A stretch of DNA of 64,000 nucleotides, from positions 16,816 through 80,815 of the forward strand of contig CAZJRD010000008.1 in NCBI GenBank assembly GCA_964548365.1, written 5' to 3'. Position numbers and translations under genes: made by a program. The stretch's first letter is position 1; every line of letters starts with the position of its first letter. This document shows, piece by piece, positions 40,917 through 49,286 of this stretch. The notes under the pieces were generated by a model. The model did not search any database. It had not been told where the DNA came from and saw only the letters and a program-made list of their open reading frames with translations. The DNA comes from B46-G9 sp964548365 (GTDB taxonomy: Bacteria; Desulfobacterota; DSM-4660; Desulfatiglandales; Desulfatiglandaceae).

Positions 40917-43900
40917 CTAGCCTGCTTGACCGGCTAAACGCTTATAGTGTTCATAGCGTTCTTTCATATCGGTCTCTGCCTTCTCGAAAAGAACCTCTGC
41001 GTGATCCGGGAAGCTCCTGGTAAGACTGGAATAGCGGACTTCACCCATGAGGAATTCCCTGAAGCCGCCTTTCGGGTCTTTCGAGTCAAGGATGAAAGGG
41101 TTCTTGCCCTCGCCCTTGAGGCGGGGATCGTAGCGGTACAGCGGCCAGTACCCGCTTTCCACCGCCTTTTTCTCTTCCGTCTGGCTTAGCCCCATGTTGA
41201 TTCCGTGATTGATACAGGGGGCATAGGCAAGAATGAGAGACGGGCCGTGATAACTCTCTGCTTCCACAAGGGCCTTCATGAACTGGTTCTTATTGGCCCC
41301 CATAGCCACGGAGGCCACATAAATATACGTGTAAGTGGCGGCCATGAGGCCAAGGTCTTTCTTGCGGGTGGGTTTTCCGCTGGCCGCGAACTTGGCCACA
41401 GCACCGGTCGGCGTGGCCTTTGAAGACTGGCCCCCGGTATTGGAATACACCTCTGTATCCAGCACCAGCACGTTTACATCCTGACCCATTGCCAGCACAT
41501 GGTCAAGCCCGCCGTATCCGATGTCATAGGCCCAGCCGTCGCCGCCAAAGATCCAAATGGATTTCTTGGTGAAGTAATCGCTCCGTTCCAGGATATCGAA
41601 GAAAACGGTGTTTATCTCGTCCTCACCACTGGCAAATTCGACTTGCAGCAGTTCTTCAATCTGCCTTCCAAGTTCCTTGGATTTATCACCATCCTCCATG
41701 TTTTCAAGCCAACCCTGCATGGCATTCCTGAGGTCATCAGACAGGGAACCCTTCAGGGCTTCCTCAACAAGCCCGGCAAGCTTCTGGCGCCGTTGCGCAA
41801 CCCCGAGGTGGATCCCATAACCATATTCAGCGTTGTCTTCAAAAAGGGAATTTGCCCATGCAGGCCCGTGACCTTCTTCGTTTACGGCATAGGGACAGCT
41901 TGGAGTCGATCCTCCGTAAATGGAGGAACAACCGGTGGCATTTGCAATGATCATCCGGTCTCCAAAAAGCTGGGTGACCACCTTGATGTAAGGGGTTTCA
42001 CCACAGCCCGGGCAGGAGCCGGAGAACTCGAAAAGAGGCTGCCTGAACTGGCTGCCCTTGACGGAAGTGATGGGCATCAGGTCGTCATGAACGGGAAGGG
42101 TCGTTGAGAACTGGTGATTGTTGACCTGGCCTTCCACCTGGGTGGCCAAGGGTTTCATAACCAGAGCTTTCTCCTTGGCCGGGCACACGTCGGCGCAATT
42201 TCCACAGCCTGTACAGTCAAGCGTGCTCACCTGGACCCTGAAACGCATCCCCTTCAGTTCTTTGCCTTTCGCTTCAACGGTTTCAAAGGTTTTCGGCGCC
42301 CCTTCAAGCTCTTCCTCGGTGGCGAGCACGGGGCGAATTACCGCGTGGGGGCACACAAACGCGCACTGATTGCATTGGATACAGTTTTCGGGGATCCATT
42401 CGGGCACATTGATGGCGATTCCGCGCTTTTCGTACCGGGTGGTGGCAGTCGGGAAAATACCGTCCGGGCTGAAGGCGCTGACGGGTAATTTGTCTCCCTG
42501 CTGCGCAAGCATGGGCCGCATGACATCTTTTACAAATTCCGGCTCCTCTTCCTGCATATATGCCTCGTGGCCGGCGGTGGCCCATGGCTCAGGGATCTCA
42601 ATCTTCTGGAGGGCACCCACTGCCTTGTCCACGGCGTCAATGTTCATCTGGACGACTTTGTCTCCCTTTTTTCCATAGGTCTTCCGAATGGCCTCCTTCA
42701 TGTGCTCGAATGCCTGTTCAGGTGGAATCACATCGGCGATCTTGAAAAATGCAGCCTGCATGATCATGTTGATGCGACCGCCCAGTCCGAGCTCCGAAGC
42801 GATCTTCACCGCATCGATATTGTAAAAATCAAGCTTTTTCTGGGCGATGGTGCGTTTCATGTGCGCGGGGAGTTCTTTTTCCAGGTCTTCCAGGGACCAA
42901 GGAGAATTCAAGAGAAAAGCACCTCCTTCCCTGATGCCTTCGAGGATCTGGTACTGGTCCACGAAATGGGGATTATGGCAGGCAATGAAGTCGGATTCGG
43001 TCAAGAGGTACGGCGATTGGATCCGGTGGGGAGAAAACCGGAGATGAGACATGGTAATGCCGCCGGATTTTTTCGCGTCATACGCAAAATAGGCCTGCGC
43101 AAACATGTCGGTATTTTCCCCGATAATCTTGATGGCGTTTTTGTTCGCCCCCACGGTACCGTCTGCACCGAGCCCCCAAAATTTACACTTGACCGTCCCT
43201 GCAGGTGACGGTTCGATTTCTTCTCCCAGGGGAAGAGACGTGAAAGTAACATCATCCTTAATGCCGACCGTGAAGTGATTTTTCGGTTCCCGACCGCGGA
43301 GGTTGTCAAAAACCGCTTTGACCATAGTTGGCGTGAAATCCTTGCTCCCCAGACCATAGCGGCCTCCGACGATAATGGGCGCTTCCTTCCGTTCCTGAAA
43401 GGCGGTGCATACGTCTTGGTACAAGGGCTCTCCGAGAGATCCCGGGGCCTTGGTACGGTCGAGCACAGCGATTCTCTGGGCGGTTGCGGGTAGCGCCTGG
43501 AAGAAGTGTTCGGAAGAAAAGGGCAGATAGAGACGAACCTTTACGAGACCGATCCGTTCCCCGAGCCCGGTCAGATAGTTTACTGTCTCCTCAATCGCAT
43601 CGCAGCTCGAGGCCATGGAAACGATAACCCTGTCTGCGTCAGGGTCCCCCACGTAGTCAAAAAGGTGATACGGGCGTCCCACCAGGTCAGAGACCTTCTC
43701 CATTTCTTCCTGAACAATCCGAGGAATACGCGCGTAAAAGGGATTACAGGCCTCACGGTTCTGAAAAAAGATGTCAGGGTTTTGGGCGGTCCCACGAAGC
43801 TGGGGGTATTCAGGATTCAGCCCCCGGCCTCTGAAATCTTCGATGGCTTCCCAGTCCACCATTCCGGCCATGTCGTCATAATCGATCATTTCTATTTTTT

Positions 43901-44441
43901 GAATTTCGTTGGATGACCTGAACCCGTCAAAAAAATGGACAAACGGGAGGCTTGCACGGATGCTTGCCAAGTGCGCCACAAGGGCAAGATCCATGATTTC
44001 CTGGACGGAAGAGGAAGCAAGGAGAGAAAACCCGGTCTGCCTGACGGCGTTGATATCCGAATGGTCGCCGAAGATGGACAGGGCGTGGCTGGCCACGGCC
44101 CGTGCGGCAACGTGAAATACCGCAGGCATGATTTCTCCAGCCATTTTGTACATATTGGGGATCATGAGGAGGAGCCCCTGGGATGCGGTGAATGTGGTGG
44201 AGAGGGCACCGGCCGCCAGAGAACCATGTACGGCGCCGGCCGCGCCGGCCTCTGACTGCATCTCGGAAACCCGTAATATCTGGCCGAAGATATTCTTGCG
44301 ACCGTGGGCGGCCCATTCGTCACAGTATTCTCCCATGCTGCTGGACGGGGTAATGGGATAGATGGCGGCTACATCGCTCATGGCATAAGCCACGTGCGCT
44401 GCCGCTTCGTTTCCTTCGAGTGTTTTTTGGGATTTAGGCAT
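40917..44441 (-). CDS. nifJ: Pyruvate:ferredoxin (flavodoxin) oxidoreductase, single-chain
   Basis: 1174 residues, the usual size of the fused homodimeric PFOR. It shows the N-terminal AYAMSDVAAIYPITPSSSMG, two ferredoxin clusters (CIQCNQCAFVCPHAV and CTGCGNCADVCP), and the TPP domain with SCPGCGETPY and IFGGDGWAYDIGYGG. It converts pyruvate, CoA and oxidised ferredoxin reversibly to acetyl-CoA, CO2 and reduced ferredoxin, linking the acs product to central carbon. The start at 44441 is chosen because AGGAG lies 7 bases upstream; a GTG 15 bases earlier overlaps that site. Confidence 0.96.
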   Translation of the reverse strand: MPKSQKTLEGNEAAAHVAYAMSDVAAIYPITPSSSMGEYCDEWAAHGRKNIFGQILRVSEMQSEAGAAGAVHGSLAAGALSTTFTASQGLLLMIPNMYKMAGEIMPAVFHVAARAVASHALSIFGDHSDINAVRQTGFSLLASSSVQEIMDLALVAHLASIRASLPFVHFFDGFRSSNEIQKIEMIDYDDMAGMVDWEAIEDFRGRGLNPEYPQLRGTAQNPDIFFQNREACNPFYARIPRIVQEEMEKVSDLVGRPYHLFDYVGDPDADRVIVSMASSCDAIEETVNYLTGLGERIGLVKVRLYLPFSSEHFFQALPATAQRIAVLDRTKAPGSLGEPLYQDVCTAFQERKEAPIIVGGRYGLGSKDFTPTMVKAVFDNLRGREPKNHFTVGIKDDVTFTSLPLGEEIEPSPAGTVKCKFWGLGADGTVGANKNAIKIIGENTDMFAQAYFAYDAKKSGGITMSHLRFSPHRIQSPYLLTESDFIACHNPHFVDQYQILEGIREGGAFLLNSPWSLEDLEKELPAHMKRTIAQKKLDFYNIDAVKIASELGLGGRINMIMQAAFFKIADVIPPEQAFEHMKEAIRKTYGKKGDKVVQMNIDAVDKAVGALQKIEIPEPWATAGHEAYMQEEEPEFVKDVMRPMLAQQGDKLPVSAFSPDGIFPTATTRYEKRGIAINVPEWIPENCIQCNQCAFVCPHAVIRPVLATEEELEGAPKTFETVEAKGKELKGMRFRVQVSTLDCTGCGNCADVCPAKEKALVMKPLATQVEGQVNNHQFSTTLPVHDDLMPITSVKGSQFRQPLFEFSGSCPGCGETPYIKVVTQLFGDRMIIANATGCSSIYGGSTPSCPYAVNEEGHGPAWANSLFEDNAEYGYGIHLGVAQRRQKLAGLVEEALKGSLSDDLRNAMQGWLENMEDGDKSKELGRQIEELLQVEFASGEDEINTVFFDILERSDYFTKKSIWIFGGDGWAYDIGYGGLDHVLAMGQDVNVLVLDTEVYSNTGGQSSKATPTGAVAKFAASGKPTRKKDLGLMAATYTYIYVASVAMGANKNQFMKALVEAESYHGPSLILAYAPCINHGINMGLSQTEEKKAVESGYWPLYRYDPRLKGEGKNPFILDSKDPKGGFREFLMGEVRYSSLTRSFPDHAEVLFEKAETDMKERYEHYKRLAGQAG

Positions 44442-44503
44442 GTTTTTTCTCCTCACAGTGCTCTTATTGAAATAATACTGAAATTATATTAATATGATCG
44501 GCC

Positions 44504-44983
44504 ATGTTATTCCTTTTACCAGGTGGTGTCAAGAAACATACCGTGCGGAGAGCATATCCGGTGATGCCCCTTGTCGGGGTGGCGGCCGTCATACTCAGGG
44601 ATCGGAGGGTGCTCCTGGTGCAACGGGGAAAGATGCCGGGTAAGGGCGAGTGGAGTCTGCCGGGCGGTTTGATAGAACTTGGAGAGACGGTCCAAGAGGC
44701 CTTGCACCGGGAAATAGGGGAGGAGCTTTCCCTAGAGGTTGAAATCCTGGGACTCGTAGGCGTTTATAACAGGATTGTGAAAGATGTAAACAATAACATC
44801 CAGTTCCATTACGTAATCGTAGACTATTGTGCACAAATTGCTTCCGGTACCCCCCGGGCCGGTTCAGATGCGGCCGCAGCAAGGTGGGTAGCCGAGGAAG
44901 CGTTGGAGAACTTCACAAAGGATGAACAGCTCAAGGCAGCTGTTTCAAAGGCCTTCAGCATAGCCCGGATGAACCGAAAATGA
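44504..44983 (+). CDS. NUDIX hydrolase
   Basis: 159 residues as drawn. The Nudix box GLIELGETVQEALHREIGEELSL is complete except that the final Gly is Ser. Flanks VGVAAVILRDRRVLLVQRGK and PGKGEWSLPGG resemble ADP-ribose/NTP pyrophosphohydrolases. The true start is uncertain: no strong ribosome site precedes the ATG at 44504, and a GTG at 44543 (VRRAYP) would give the usual N-terminus. Divergent from nifJ. Confidence 0.85.
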   Translation: MLFLLPGGVKKHTVRRAYPVMPLVGVAAVILRDRRVLLVQRGKMPGKGEWSLPGGLIELGETVQEALHREIGEELSLEVEILGLVGVYNRIVKDVNNNIQFHYVIVDYCAQIASGTPRAGSDAAAARWVAEEALENFTKDEQLKAAVSKAFSIARMNRK

Positions 44984-45005
44984 AGATGATTCCCTTTGCT
45001 CAATG

Positions 45006-45040
45006 CCCTACGCCTTATGCCCTATGCCTTACGCCCTAGA
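45006..45040 (+). repeat. Heptanucleotide tandem repeat block
   Basis: Five 7-bp units in exact phase: CCCTACG, CCTTATG, CCCTATG, CCTTACG, CCCTAGA (consensus CCYTANG). It lies in the space between the NUDIX gene and lepB, a convergent junction. Same family as the blocks at 13805-13888. Confidence 0.8.
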
Positions 45041-45108
45041 TAGCGCTTCCCCCAAACTATTTAACTAATGCAATTTACACAATTTGCAAGACATCTGCAT
45101 AGTCACCA

Positions 45109-45708
45109 TTATTTTATGATATGGAATAACCGTTTCCAGTGGGGCCAGGACCAGTACACAATGAAGGCCTTTCCTTTTACCGATTCGAGGGGCACAAATC
45201 CCCAGAATCGGCTGTCGTAACTGTGATCCCTGTTGTCTCCCATCATGAAAAGGTGGCCCTTGGGTACAATGACGGGACCGAAATGTGCGTTGGGCTGGTA
45301 CTGACCGGTATATACGCCGTGTTTGTCCTTGAAGAGCTTCCCATTGATATAGATAGAGCGCCCGAGCATTTCGATTCGATCGCCCGGGAGCCCAATGACG
45401 CGCTTAATAAAGTCTTTGCTCGGATCCATGGGATAAATAAAAACAATGACATCGTTTCTGTGTGGTTGTTCAATGGGGATGATCGTTTTTCGGATGAAAG
45501 GGAGCTTGACCCCGTAGATGAATTTGTTGACCAGAATGTGATCACCCACCAGCAGAGTTGGTTCCATGGAGCCTGAGGGTATTTTGAAAGCCTGCACGAC
45601 AAACGTTCTTATAAACAGGGCAAGGAGGACGGCAATGATCGCAGCCTCCGCGTATTCTCTGAAAACGCTCTTTTTCTTCATTTTTTCCTGGACAGCTGAT
45701 TTTTCCAA
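45109..45708 (-). CDS. lepB: Signal peptidase I
   Basis: 199 residues with one N-terminal membrane segment (about 21-40). The catalytic Ser47 lies in IPSGSMEPTL and the general-base Lys102 in FIKRVIGLPGD; the GDNRDHSYDSRFWG block is also typical. It removes signal peptides from exported pre-proteins at the periplasmic face of the inner membrane. Convergent with the NUDIX gene. Confidence 0.95.
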   Translation of the reverse strand: MEKSAVQEKMKKKSVFREYAEAAIIAVLLALFIRTFVVQAFKIPSGSMEPTLLVGDHILVNKFIYGVKLPFIRKTIIPIEQPHRNDVIVFIYPMDPSKDFIKRVIGLPGDRIEMLGRSIYINGKLFKDKHGVYTGQYQPNAHFGPVIVPKGHLFMMGDNRDHSYDSRFWGFVPLESVKGKAFIVYWSWPHWKRLFHIIK

Positions 45709-46059
45709 TAAGATCCCTCCTTGGACGTGACAGGGACGTCCGTTTCAGATTTTTTTTAACAAAGGCCACGGTTGGCCTGATTTTTGAATGGGTTTACATC
45801 CTAATGCAGAAGTTTGTAAAGAAAAATATGGCATCTGCCGATAGTCATAACGGGCTGCAGGAAAACATGATGATACGGTTGCAAGATGCCGCGGCTCATG
45901 GGTCAGCATGAAACTCGCGAATCACGATGAAAAAAGGTGTTCCATGAACCGCTATCCAGAGTCACTGGATTGCTACCAAAGTTTTAAGGAAAGAGGTCGA
46001 TAAAAACAAGAAAAAAAGCAACGCATGTCCTGTTATTTCGACCGCTTGTACAATAGGTG
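45709..46059. other. Intergenic stretch between lepB and the pilus operon
   Basis: About 350 bp of AT-rich sequence with no convincing frame, RNA or repeat; it should contain the lepB promoter. The regulatory signals of the pilus operon begin at 46060. Confidence 0.4.
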
Positions 46060-46094
46060 CTTATAAATTATATAAAATGTTATTAATTTATAAG
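46060..46094. promoter_or_regulatory. Perfect 11-bp inverted repeat upstream of the pilus operon
   Basis: CTTATAAATTA (46060-46070) and TAATTTATAAG (46084-46094) are perfectly complementary around 13 bases. It lies 7 bases upstream of the TTGACA at 46102, an excellent position for a repressor or activator, possibly the XRE protein encoded next. Confidence 0.6.
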
Positions 46095-46101
46095 AATATA
46101 G

Positions 46102-46129
46102 TTGACAAATATTGCAATTTATGCATTAT
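46102..46129 (+). promoter_or_regulatory. Candidate promoter of the pilus operon
   Basis: TTGACA at 46102-46107; CATTAT (46124-46129) after 16 bases is the best -10 match but is imperfect. It precedes the XRE/pil genes. Confidence 0.45.
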
Positions 46130-46182
46130 CTTGACTCAGCCCCCTTGGAAGAATTTTATGAAGCGCTAAAGTGGAGGGTACA

Positions 46183-46383
46183 TTGGGTCAAAATTTGGTA
46201 AGAGAGACTAGAGAGCAGCGTCTCATGAGCAAGGCGGAACTGGCGAGAAAGGCAGGAGTCTCTCCCCTCACCATTGACCGGATAGAGAAGGGGAAATCCT
46301 GCAGGATGGAAACGAAGCGGAAGATCATCCTTGCCTTGGGATACAAGCTCTCAAACAAAGAAAAGATTTTTCCTGAAAACTAG
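46183..46383 (+). CDS. XRE-type helix-turn-helix regulator
   Basis: 66 residues, almost only a DNA-binding domain: LVRETREQRLMSKAELARKAGVSPLTIDRIEKGKS is a Cro/CI HTH. The TTG at 46183 is chosen because GGAGG lies 5 bases upstream; the in-frame GTG at 46171 is further from any site. It is the first gene of the pilus operon, 13 bases before pilM, and probably autoregulates through the nearby inverted repeat (inference). Confidence 0.82.
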   Translation: MGQNLVRETREQRLMSKAELARKAGVSPLTIDRIEKGKSCRMETKRKIILALGYKLSNKEKIFPEN

Positions 46384-46396
46384 AGAACAGGTCGCC

Positions 46397-47488
46397 ATGG
46401 TAGTAGCGAATAAAAATCAGGTGATTGGTCTGGACATAGGATCACAGTCAATAAAGCTGGTGGAGATCGATCACGGCAAAAAGGGAAGAATTCTGAAGAA
46501 TTTTGGGATTATTGGATTGCCTCCCGATGCTATCGTAGAGGGGTCCATTAAAGAAATGGAGATAGTTGCTTCCGCCATCAAGACTCTCTACCGGAACTTG
46601 AAGGTAAAGAACAAAGGCGTAGCAACGTCCATTTCCGGCTATTCAGTTATCGTGAAGAAAATCGAGATGAGCAATCGGGACGAGTCTGAACTTGAAGACT
46701 CCATTCAAAGTGAGGCGGAGCAATATATTCCCTTTGATATAAATGATGTGAATCTGGACTATGATGTCTTGCGAACCGGAGCGGAAGCGAGCGAGAATGA
46801 GAAGGGGAAAGGGGAAAAATCCACTGGCGGTAAAATGGAAGTCATGCTGGTTGCTGCAAAGAAAGATGTGGTGGAAGACTATGTATCCCTACTCCAGCTT
46901 TCCGGGCTCAATCCAGCCATTCTTGATGTGGACGCTTTCGCTCTCCAAAACGCCTTTGAAGCAAGCACACAAGAACCGGAAGGCTGTTATGCCCTGGTAA
47001 ACGTGGGGGCGGAAGAGCTGGGTATCAATGCGATCAAAGACGGTGTTTCCATGTTCAGCCGTGATTCCTCGTACGGCGGCAACCAGATTACGGAAGCCAT
47101 CATGTCCCAGTTTGATGTTGATTTCGCTGAGGCCGAGAAAATCAAGCTGGGAGGGGAGAAGCTGGAAAAAGAGAAGGGCGCTCTTGAAGAAGTTTTTACC
47201 TCTGTCATATCAGAGTGGATCCAGGAGATAAAGAGGGCCCTTGATTTTCTTGCAACGAGCTATCCGGACGAAAACATCCAGAAAATCATGTTAAGCGGCG
47301 GATCATCAAGGATACCCGGATTCAGAAAGTACCTGGAACTAGAGACGAACCTCCCTGTCGAGGAACTGAATCCTTTTGCGAATTTGCTTATAAATGAGAA
47401 AGCCTTTGATTCGAAATATTTGAGCTATATGGCATCCCAGGCAGGAGTTGCGGTAGGCCTGGCACTCAGAAGCATCGGTGACAAATGA
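46397..47488 (+). CDS. pilM: Type IV pilus assembly protein PilM
   Basis: 363 residues, an actin/FtsA-like ATPase on the cytoplasmic face of the pilus machine. VIGLDIGSQSIKLVEI is the phosphate-1 motif, SGGSSRIPGF the adenosine motif. A charged insertion EASENEKGKGEKSTGG near residue 135 is not usual. The ATG at 46397 follows the XRE stop by 13 bases. It binds the PilN N-terminus. Confidence 0.93.
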   Translation: MVVANKNQVIGLDIGSQSIKLVEIDHGKKGRILKNFGIIGLPPDAIVEGSIKEMEIVASAIKTLYRNLKVKNKGVATSISGYSVIVKKIEMSNRDESELEDSIQSEAEQYIPFDINDVNLDYDVLRTGAEASENEKGKGEKSTGGKMEVMLVAAKKDVVEDYVSLLQLSGLNPAILDVDAFALQNAFEASTQEPEGCYALVNVGAEELGINAIKDGVSMFSRDSSYGGNQITEAIMSQFDVDFAEAEKIKLGGEKLEKEKGALEEVFTSVISEWIQEIKRALDFLATSYPDENIQKIMLSGGSSRIPGFRKYLELETNLPVEELNPFANLLINEKAFDSKYLSYMASQAGVAVGLALRSIGDK

Positions 47489-48081
47489 TTAGAATCAATC
47501 TTCTTCCTTTTCGGGCGGCAAGAAAGAAAGAGAATATTAAGCGCCAGATCAGCGTCTATATTTTGACGCTCCTGTTCCTTGTTGTTCTCATGATATTCTT
47601 CTTTCTGCAGCTCAACGGCAAAGTGCGGGCGCTCAGGGCAGAGAAGACAGCGATAAATAAACAGCTGGCCACCTATGCCGCGACCACCCAAAAGATCAAG
47701 CGCATCAAGAAACAGATCAAAGAGATCAGCGCCAAACTGAGAGTTATCAGGGATCTGGAAAAAAAGAAGACCGGTCCTGTTTTCCTCCTGGATGAGATCG
47801 CAACGGCAGTGCCGAAAAATAGATTGTGGCTGCGTTCTCTCTCCGAGAAGAAAGGGTTCTTAACACTGCAGGGGACCGCCATGGACAATGAGACAATCGC
47901 CCTTTTCATGACGAACCTGGAGAAGGCCGAACATATCACTACGGTGGATCTCAATGATGCAAAGTTAAAATATTTAAAAAAATATAAGCTCAATGTTGTT
48001 GATTTTAATTTAGATTGTAAGACCTATTCTTTCAAGAAAAAGAAACCAAAAGCCAAACGTGGCCGCGAGAAAAAGAAATAA
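47485..48081 (+). CDS. pilN: Type IV pilus assembly protein PilN
   Basis: 198 residues. The N-terminal RINLLPFR is the PilM-binding signature. One membrane helix (about 25-44), a coiled coil and a periplasmic ferredoxin-like domain follow. It overlaps the pilM stop by 4 bases. The Lys-rich C-terminus (KKKKPKAKRGREKKK) is an oddity. Confidence 0.92.
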   Translation: MIRINLLPFRAARKKENIKRQISVYILTLLFLVVLMIFFFLQLNGKVRALRAEKTAINKQLATYAATTQKIKRIKKQIKEISAKLRVIRDLEKKKTGPVFLLDEIATAVPKNRLWLRSLSEKKGFLTLQGTAMDNETIALFMTNLEKAEHITTVDLNDAKLKYLKKYKLNVVDFNLDCKTYSFKKKKPKAKRGREKKK

Positions 48082-48087
48082 GGCCGA

Positions 48088-48714
48088 TTGACACAGGATT
48101 TTCATGGTATGGAAGAAAGCCCGTTCCTAGAAAAAATTGAAAAGATGCCGATGGCTTACAGGGTGCTTATCCTGGTGGGGACTATTATCCTGCTGGGGGG
48201 CCTTTTTGTCTGGCTGGTTGTCCTTCCCAAGACGGGCGAGATCGCTAAGACCAAGAAGGAGATCGTTACCCTGAACCAACGGCTGAACCAGGCAAGAATT
48301 CGCGTGAGGAATCTGAAAAAATTTGAGGCCGAACAGGCAGCGGTCAACGCCCAATTCCGGGAGGCCTTGAAATTGCTCCCAAACGAGAGGGAAATTCCAT
48401 CGCTTCTGCGTTCGATCACCCAGCTTGGTACTGATTCCCATCTGGACTTTCTGCTGTTCAGCCCGAAGAAAGAAAAGGCAAAAGATTTTTATATCGAGAT
48501 TCCCGTGGCCATCAAGGTGAGAGGGACGTACCATGACGTGACCTTGTTTTTTGATAAAGTGGGACAGATGGAACGAATTGTGAACATCCTCGATGTTTCC
48601 ATGAAGCCGGCAAAACCCCTTTCAACCACGCTGATTACCACCTGTAACGCGGTGACCTATCGATTTAAAGGGACGAAGAATGCTACAACTGGGGCAAAAA
48701 AGAAAAAGAAATAG
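48088..48714 (+). CDS. pilO: Type IV pilus assembly protein PilO
   Basis: 208 residues. One membrane helix (about 28-48), a coiled coil (TKKEIVTLNQRLNQARIRV) and the LLPNEREIPSLLRSITQLG segment typical of PilO. It pairs with PilN and PilP in the alignment complex. The TTG at 48088 has TAAGG just upstream; an ATG 21 bases in is an alternative. It overlaps pilP by 35 bases. Confidence 0.9.
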   Translation: MTQDFHGMEESPFLEKIEKMPMAYRVLILVGTIILLGGLFVWLVVLPKTGEIAKTKKEIVTLNQRLNQARIRVRNLKKFEAEQAAVNAQFREALKLLPNEREIPSLLRSITQLGTDSHLDFLLFSPKKEKAKDFYIEIPVAIKVRGTYHDVTLFFDKVGQMERIVNILDVSMKPAKPLSTTLITTCNAVTYRFKGTKNATTGAKKKKK

Positions 48715-49210
48715 CTTGCTGATCACAGCATTTCTTACGTGTCTCTTTTTCATGGGCACGGAGGTCTGGGCCGCCACGCAAATGGTGTATAAGGCGCCCC
48801 GGGGCTTGAAAGATCAGTCGCTCGCCCCCGGGATGCCTGGAAAGCCTTCGAAGGGCCTTGAGGTGAACAAAGCGGATGAGAAAACAGACCCTTTCAAGTC
48901 CTTTTTGTCCCTCCAGGAAGAGGCCAATCAAAAGAAAAAGAAGAAAAGGCCTCGGACATACCTGGAGACCCTGGATATTTCTCAGCTTGATCTGATTGCC
49001 ACAATACTCGATCGGAGAGGAAACTGGGCCATGGTCAGGGATGCGAAAGGCGTTGGTCATGTTATCCGGAAAGGGACCCGTATCGGGAAGAACGAAGGTG
49101 TGGTGCGTGAAATCAGAGAGGGTGCGGTGTTGATTCGGGAAAAGCATGCCGACTTCATGGGCAAAGTAACAGCAAAAGATGTGGTCAAGAAGATGTTAAC
49201 CCGCCACTAG
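48680..49210 (+). CDS. pilP: Type IV pilus lipoprotein-like PilP
   Basis: 176 residues. A signal sequence (hydrophobic to about residue 30) lacks an evident lipobox Cys near AATQ, so it may be a secreted rather than lipid-linked form. The C-terminal beta domain (LDLIATILDRRGNWAMVRDAKG and YV/HVIRKGTRIGKNEG) is typical PilP and contacts the secretin. It overlaps pilO by 35 bases in another frame. Confidence 0.9.
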   Translation: MLQLGQKRKRNSLLITAFLTCLFFMGTEVWAATQMVYKAPRGLKDQSLAPGMPGKPSKGLEVNKADEKTDPFKSFLSLQEEANQKKKKKRPRTYLETLDISQLDLIATILDRRGNWAMVRDAKGVGHVIRKGTRIGKNEGVVREIREGAVLIREKHADFMGKVTAKDVVKKMLTRH

Positions 49211-49286
49211 GGTGGGTACTTTGGGCTTTGCGCCCGAAAGAACAAGTGGTTTTTGGAGATCGGGTATTTCATAAGGGAGATCACAC

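Noticed and set aside
45709..46182. A possible small gene or RNA in the lepB-pil gap
   Set aside because: No sustained frame, no tRNA-like cloverleaf; only the inverted repeat and promoter at the right end are convincing.
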